NCBI RefSeq assembly: GCF_002803085.1 | Contig: NZ_NNBJ01000034.1 | Span: 1 to 32,026 of the forward strand | Length of the DNA: 32,026 bases | Direction of reading: 5' to 3' | DNA from: Streptomyces sp. CB01201 | Lineage (GTDB): Bacteria; Actinomycetota; Actinomycetes; Streptomycetales; Streptomycetaceae | Shown here: piece by piece, positions 30,368 through 32,026 of the stretch | Position numbering within the stretch: the first letter of the stretch is position 1 | Layout of the letters: each line of letters starts with the position of its first letter | Notes under the pieces: generated by a model | The model's input: only the letters and a program-made list of their open reading frames with translations | Told to the model about the DNA's origin: nothing | The model's database searches: none | Program-made: the position numbers and the translations under genes

Positions 30368-31324
30368 ATGGCGCGTACAGTTTCGGACATGCCTGCTGTT
30401 GCGGTGGCCGTCACGGACGGCATGCTCCCCTACGAGCTATCCACGGCCATCGAGATCTTCGGCTCCGACCTGACCCATATCGTCGACCCCTGGTACGACT
30501 TCTCCCTGTGCGGGAGCGGCCCAGTGAACGTCGGCCGCTTCGGCCTGGAGCCCGACCACGGGCTCGGCCACCTCGCCCACGCCGACACGGTGATCGTCCC
30601 CAGCTGGGCCGACACCGATCGCGATCCGCCCGCCGACCTGATCGCGGCGGTGCGGGCCGCCCACGAGGCCGGCACCCGGGCGGCCTCGCTGTGCACCGGC
30701 GCCTTCGTACTCGGCGCCGCCGGCCTGCTCGACGGCAGACGTGCCACCACCCACTGGGCCCACACCGCAGAACTGGCCCGGCGCCACCCCGCGGCCACCG
30801 TGGATCCGGACGTCCTCTACATCGACAACGGCGACGTCCTCACCTCCGCGGGCAAGGCCGCCGCCATGGACCTGTGCCTGCACCTGGTCCGGCTCGACCA
30901 CGGCGCCGCCAACGCCAACAAGATCGCCCGCCGCCTCGTCATCCCGCCCCACCGCGACGGCGGCCAGGCCCAGTTCATCGCCACCCCCCTGCCCGAACCC
31001 GGCCACCACCCCCTGCGCGATCTGATCCCCTGGGCCCTGGAACGCCTCGATCAACCCCTCACCGTGGAAGACCTGGCCCGCCAGGCCGGCATGAGCTCAC
31101 GCCACCTCGCCCGCCACTTCAAACACCTCACCGGCACCACACCACTGCACTGGCTCCACACCCAGCGCATCCGCCGCGCCCAGGAGCTCCTGGAAACAAC
31201 CAATGCCACCGTGGACACCGTCGCCGCGGCCACCGGCATGGGCACCGCGACCACCCTGCGCCGCCACTTCCACCGCAGCGTCGGCGTCTCCCCCGACACC
31301 TACCGCCGCACCTTCCGCACGTGA
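30368..31324 (+). CDS. GlxA-type AraC family regulator (DJ-1/PfpI + HTH)
   Basis: A 318-residue regulator from ATG 30368 (MARTVSDMPAVAVAV; ATG 30389 is the other candidate). Residues 10-180 are a DJ-1/PfpI domain with the nucleophile-elbow Cys109 in ASLCTGAFVLGAAGLLDGR (in part SLCTGAFVLGAAG) and THWAHTAELARR. Residues 218-318 form the AraC double HTH: TVEDLARQAGMSSRHLARHF and a second NATVDTVAAATGMGT..TLRRHFHRSVGVSP. These proteins usually activate or repress a neighbouring metabolic gene, here probably the divergent oxidoreductase. Effector unknown. Confidence 0.94.
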   Translation: MARTVSDMPAVAVAVTDGMLPYELSTAIEIFGSDLTHIVDPWYDFSLCGSGPVNVGRFGLEPDHGLGHLAHADTVIVPSWADTDRDPPADLIAAVRAAHEAGTRAASLCTGAFVLGAAGLLDGRRATTHWAHTAELARRHPAATVDPDVLYIDNGDVLTSAGKAAAMDLCLHLVRLDHGAANANKIARRLVIPPHRDGGQAQFIATPLPEPGHHPLRDLIPWALERLDQPLTVEDLARQAGMSSRHLARHFKHLTGTTPLHWLHTQRIRRAQELLETTNATVDTVAAATGMGTATTLRRHFHRSVGVSPDTYRRTFRT

Positions 31325-31417
31325 CCCCGACGACGGCGGCCGGACCACCGGAGCCGCGCCGGGGAAGCAACTTCCCAATGTCGGCTGTCAAGCGCGGGTG
31401 AGGCCCTACTCCTCGGA

Positions 31418-31828
31418 TCAGACCGCCACTCGGGTAGGCAAGGCATCCGGCCTCCCATAAGCGAGCACCTGAGCGAGGGTTTCCCGGAACCGGGCCACGT
31501 CTTGCGCAGGCGCTTCGATGGCGGCCTCGATTTCGCTGTCCTCCAGCCGAAGGTCCGCCAGTGCCTCGGGGGCCAGCACGACGCGAAGGACATTGCCCTC
31601 CAGGACGGCTTCGCGCACGCAGCCATAGGCAGTCCCCTGCCCGGCCGTGACCAGGCAATGAGTGTCCATCCCCAGGACGACTTCCTGATCGTCGGGATCT
31701 TCCTCGCCCGCCATGAACGACAGGATGAAGCCGCTGCCGTCCTCGGCCTCCGAGAGGCCGGCTTCGGTGAAGTAGCCGTCGGGATCGATCTCAGCTCCGG
31801 CGACGCGGGCGGTGAATCGGAATGTCAT
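31418..31828 (-). CDS. Imm10-like immunity protein
   Basis: A 136-residue acidic cytosolic protein from ATG 31828. It matches the layout of the Imm10 immunity family: an early strand FTARVAGAEIDPDGYFTEAG (in part FTARVAGAEIDPDGY), GFILSFMAGEEDPDDQEVVL, a central HCLVTAGQGTAYGCVREAVLE and a hydrophobic LRVVLAPEALADL. Imm10 proteins neutralise secreted polymorphic toxins by direct binding. No toxin gene lies next to it in this window; the pre-toxin-like relic at 3.4-4.7 kb is too far to be its partner with confidence. It ends in a helix DVARFRETLAQVLAYG. Confidence 0.72.
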   Translation of the reverse strand: MTFRFTARVAGAEIDPDGYFTEAGLSEAEDGSGFILSFMAGEEDPDDQEVVLGMDTHCLVTAGQGTAYGCVREAVLEGNVLRVVLAPEALADLRLEDSEIEAAIEAPAQDVARFRETLAQVLAYGRPDALPTRVAV

Positions 31829-31966
31829 GAAGAGGTTCTATCAAGGCGGTCAGACAGGGAGTGGGGAGCGGACATCTGCACCACGAGGTCCAAGGAGGAA
31901 CTGCTTCAGACCGCTCTCCTCACTGGGCCAGCCGGAGCCGGTGCTGCGTCCTCCTCGATGCCGTCC

Positions 31967-32026
31967 TAGGCCGTGTCCGTAAAGTCGATGGTTCGTTGCT
32001 CCGTTCGTGGTGCGTCGACATGAACT
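31967..32026 (+). mobile_element. Probable IS left end running off the window
   Basis: CTAGGCCGTGTCCGTAAAG resembles the IS end at 17769 (CTAAGGCTTGTCCCGTAAA) and the general tip style of actinobacterial IS5 elements. Only 60 bp are visible, so this is tentative. Confidence 0.35.

Overview
The window is high-GC actinobacterial DNA (GC-rich third codon positions, frequent GTG/TTG starts, overlapping ATGA/GTGA gene junctions). Gene content (Lsr2/H-NS-like protein, DUF4260, GlxA-type AraC regulators, many IS5/IS630 relics, TnsABC-TniQ transposons) points to Streptomyces or a close relative, probably a variable or arm region of the chromosome. No rRNA, tRNA or core housekeeping operon is visible.

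Layout. 1-3.2 kb: IS630 relic, aldo/keto reductase, and a TetR regulator coupled to a Dabb protein behind a doubled palindromic operator. 3.2-4.9 kb: an Lrp/AsnC relic on the minus strand runs into a 5'-truncated, pre-toxin-like gene and a small membrane protein. 5.4-11.0 kb: a complete Tn7-like transposon (5438-11043) with matching terminal inverted repeats, a perfect 5-bp target duplication (TCAGT), and five minus-strand genes: a small unknown gene, TnsA, TnsB, TnsC/TniB and an HTH-TniQ fusion. It sits inside the relic end of another Tn7-like element. 12.5-16.1 kb: a 745-bp non-autonomous Tn7-like element with one cargo gene and its own 5-bp duplication (ACAGG) lies 9 bp from the tip of a third, truncated element (tip at 13221) that keeps a cargo gene, a second tniQ and the last ~97 codons of tniB. 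16.8-17.0 kb: a short type I-E-like CRISPR array with no cas genes in the window.

17.1-20.9 kb: a lipoprotein, an IS5-type unit whose ends enclose a DinB-like gene, an H-NS/Lsr2-like DNA-binding protein whose stop codon lies in the IS end, and small genes. 21.0-23.6 kb: NarL-type two-component system and a divergent membrane protein. 23.7-25.9 kb: TetR regulator with an operator like the one at 2.6 kb, DUF4260 protein, and a frameshifted lgt whose 3' end is cut by an IS. 25.8-29.1 kb: IS5 copies and gene relics. 29.2-31.8 kb: a saccharopine-dehydrogenase-like oxidoreductase divergent from a GlxA/AraC regulator, then an Imm10-like immunity protein. The last 60 bp look like the start of another IS.

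The most notable feature is the stack of Tn7-family insertions between 5.4 and 16.1 kb. At least four sets of ends can be read, two with exact 5-bp target duplications, and insertions fall in or beside the ends of earlier relatives. The nearby orphan CRISPR array is worth checking, but nothing in this window shows that it guides transposition.
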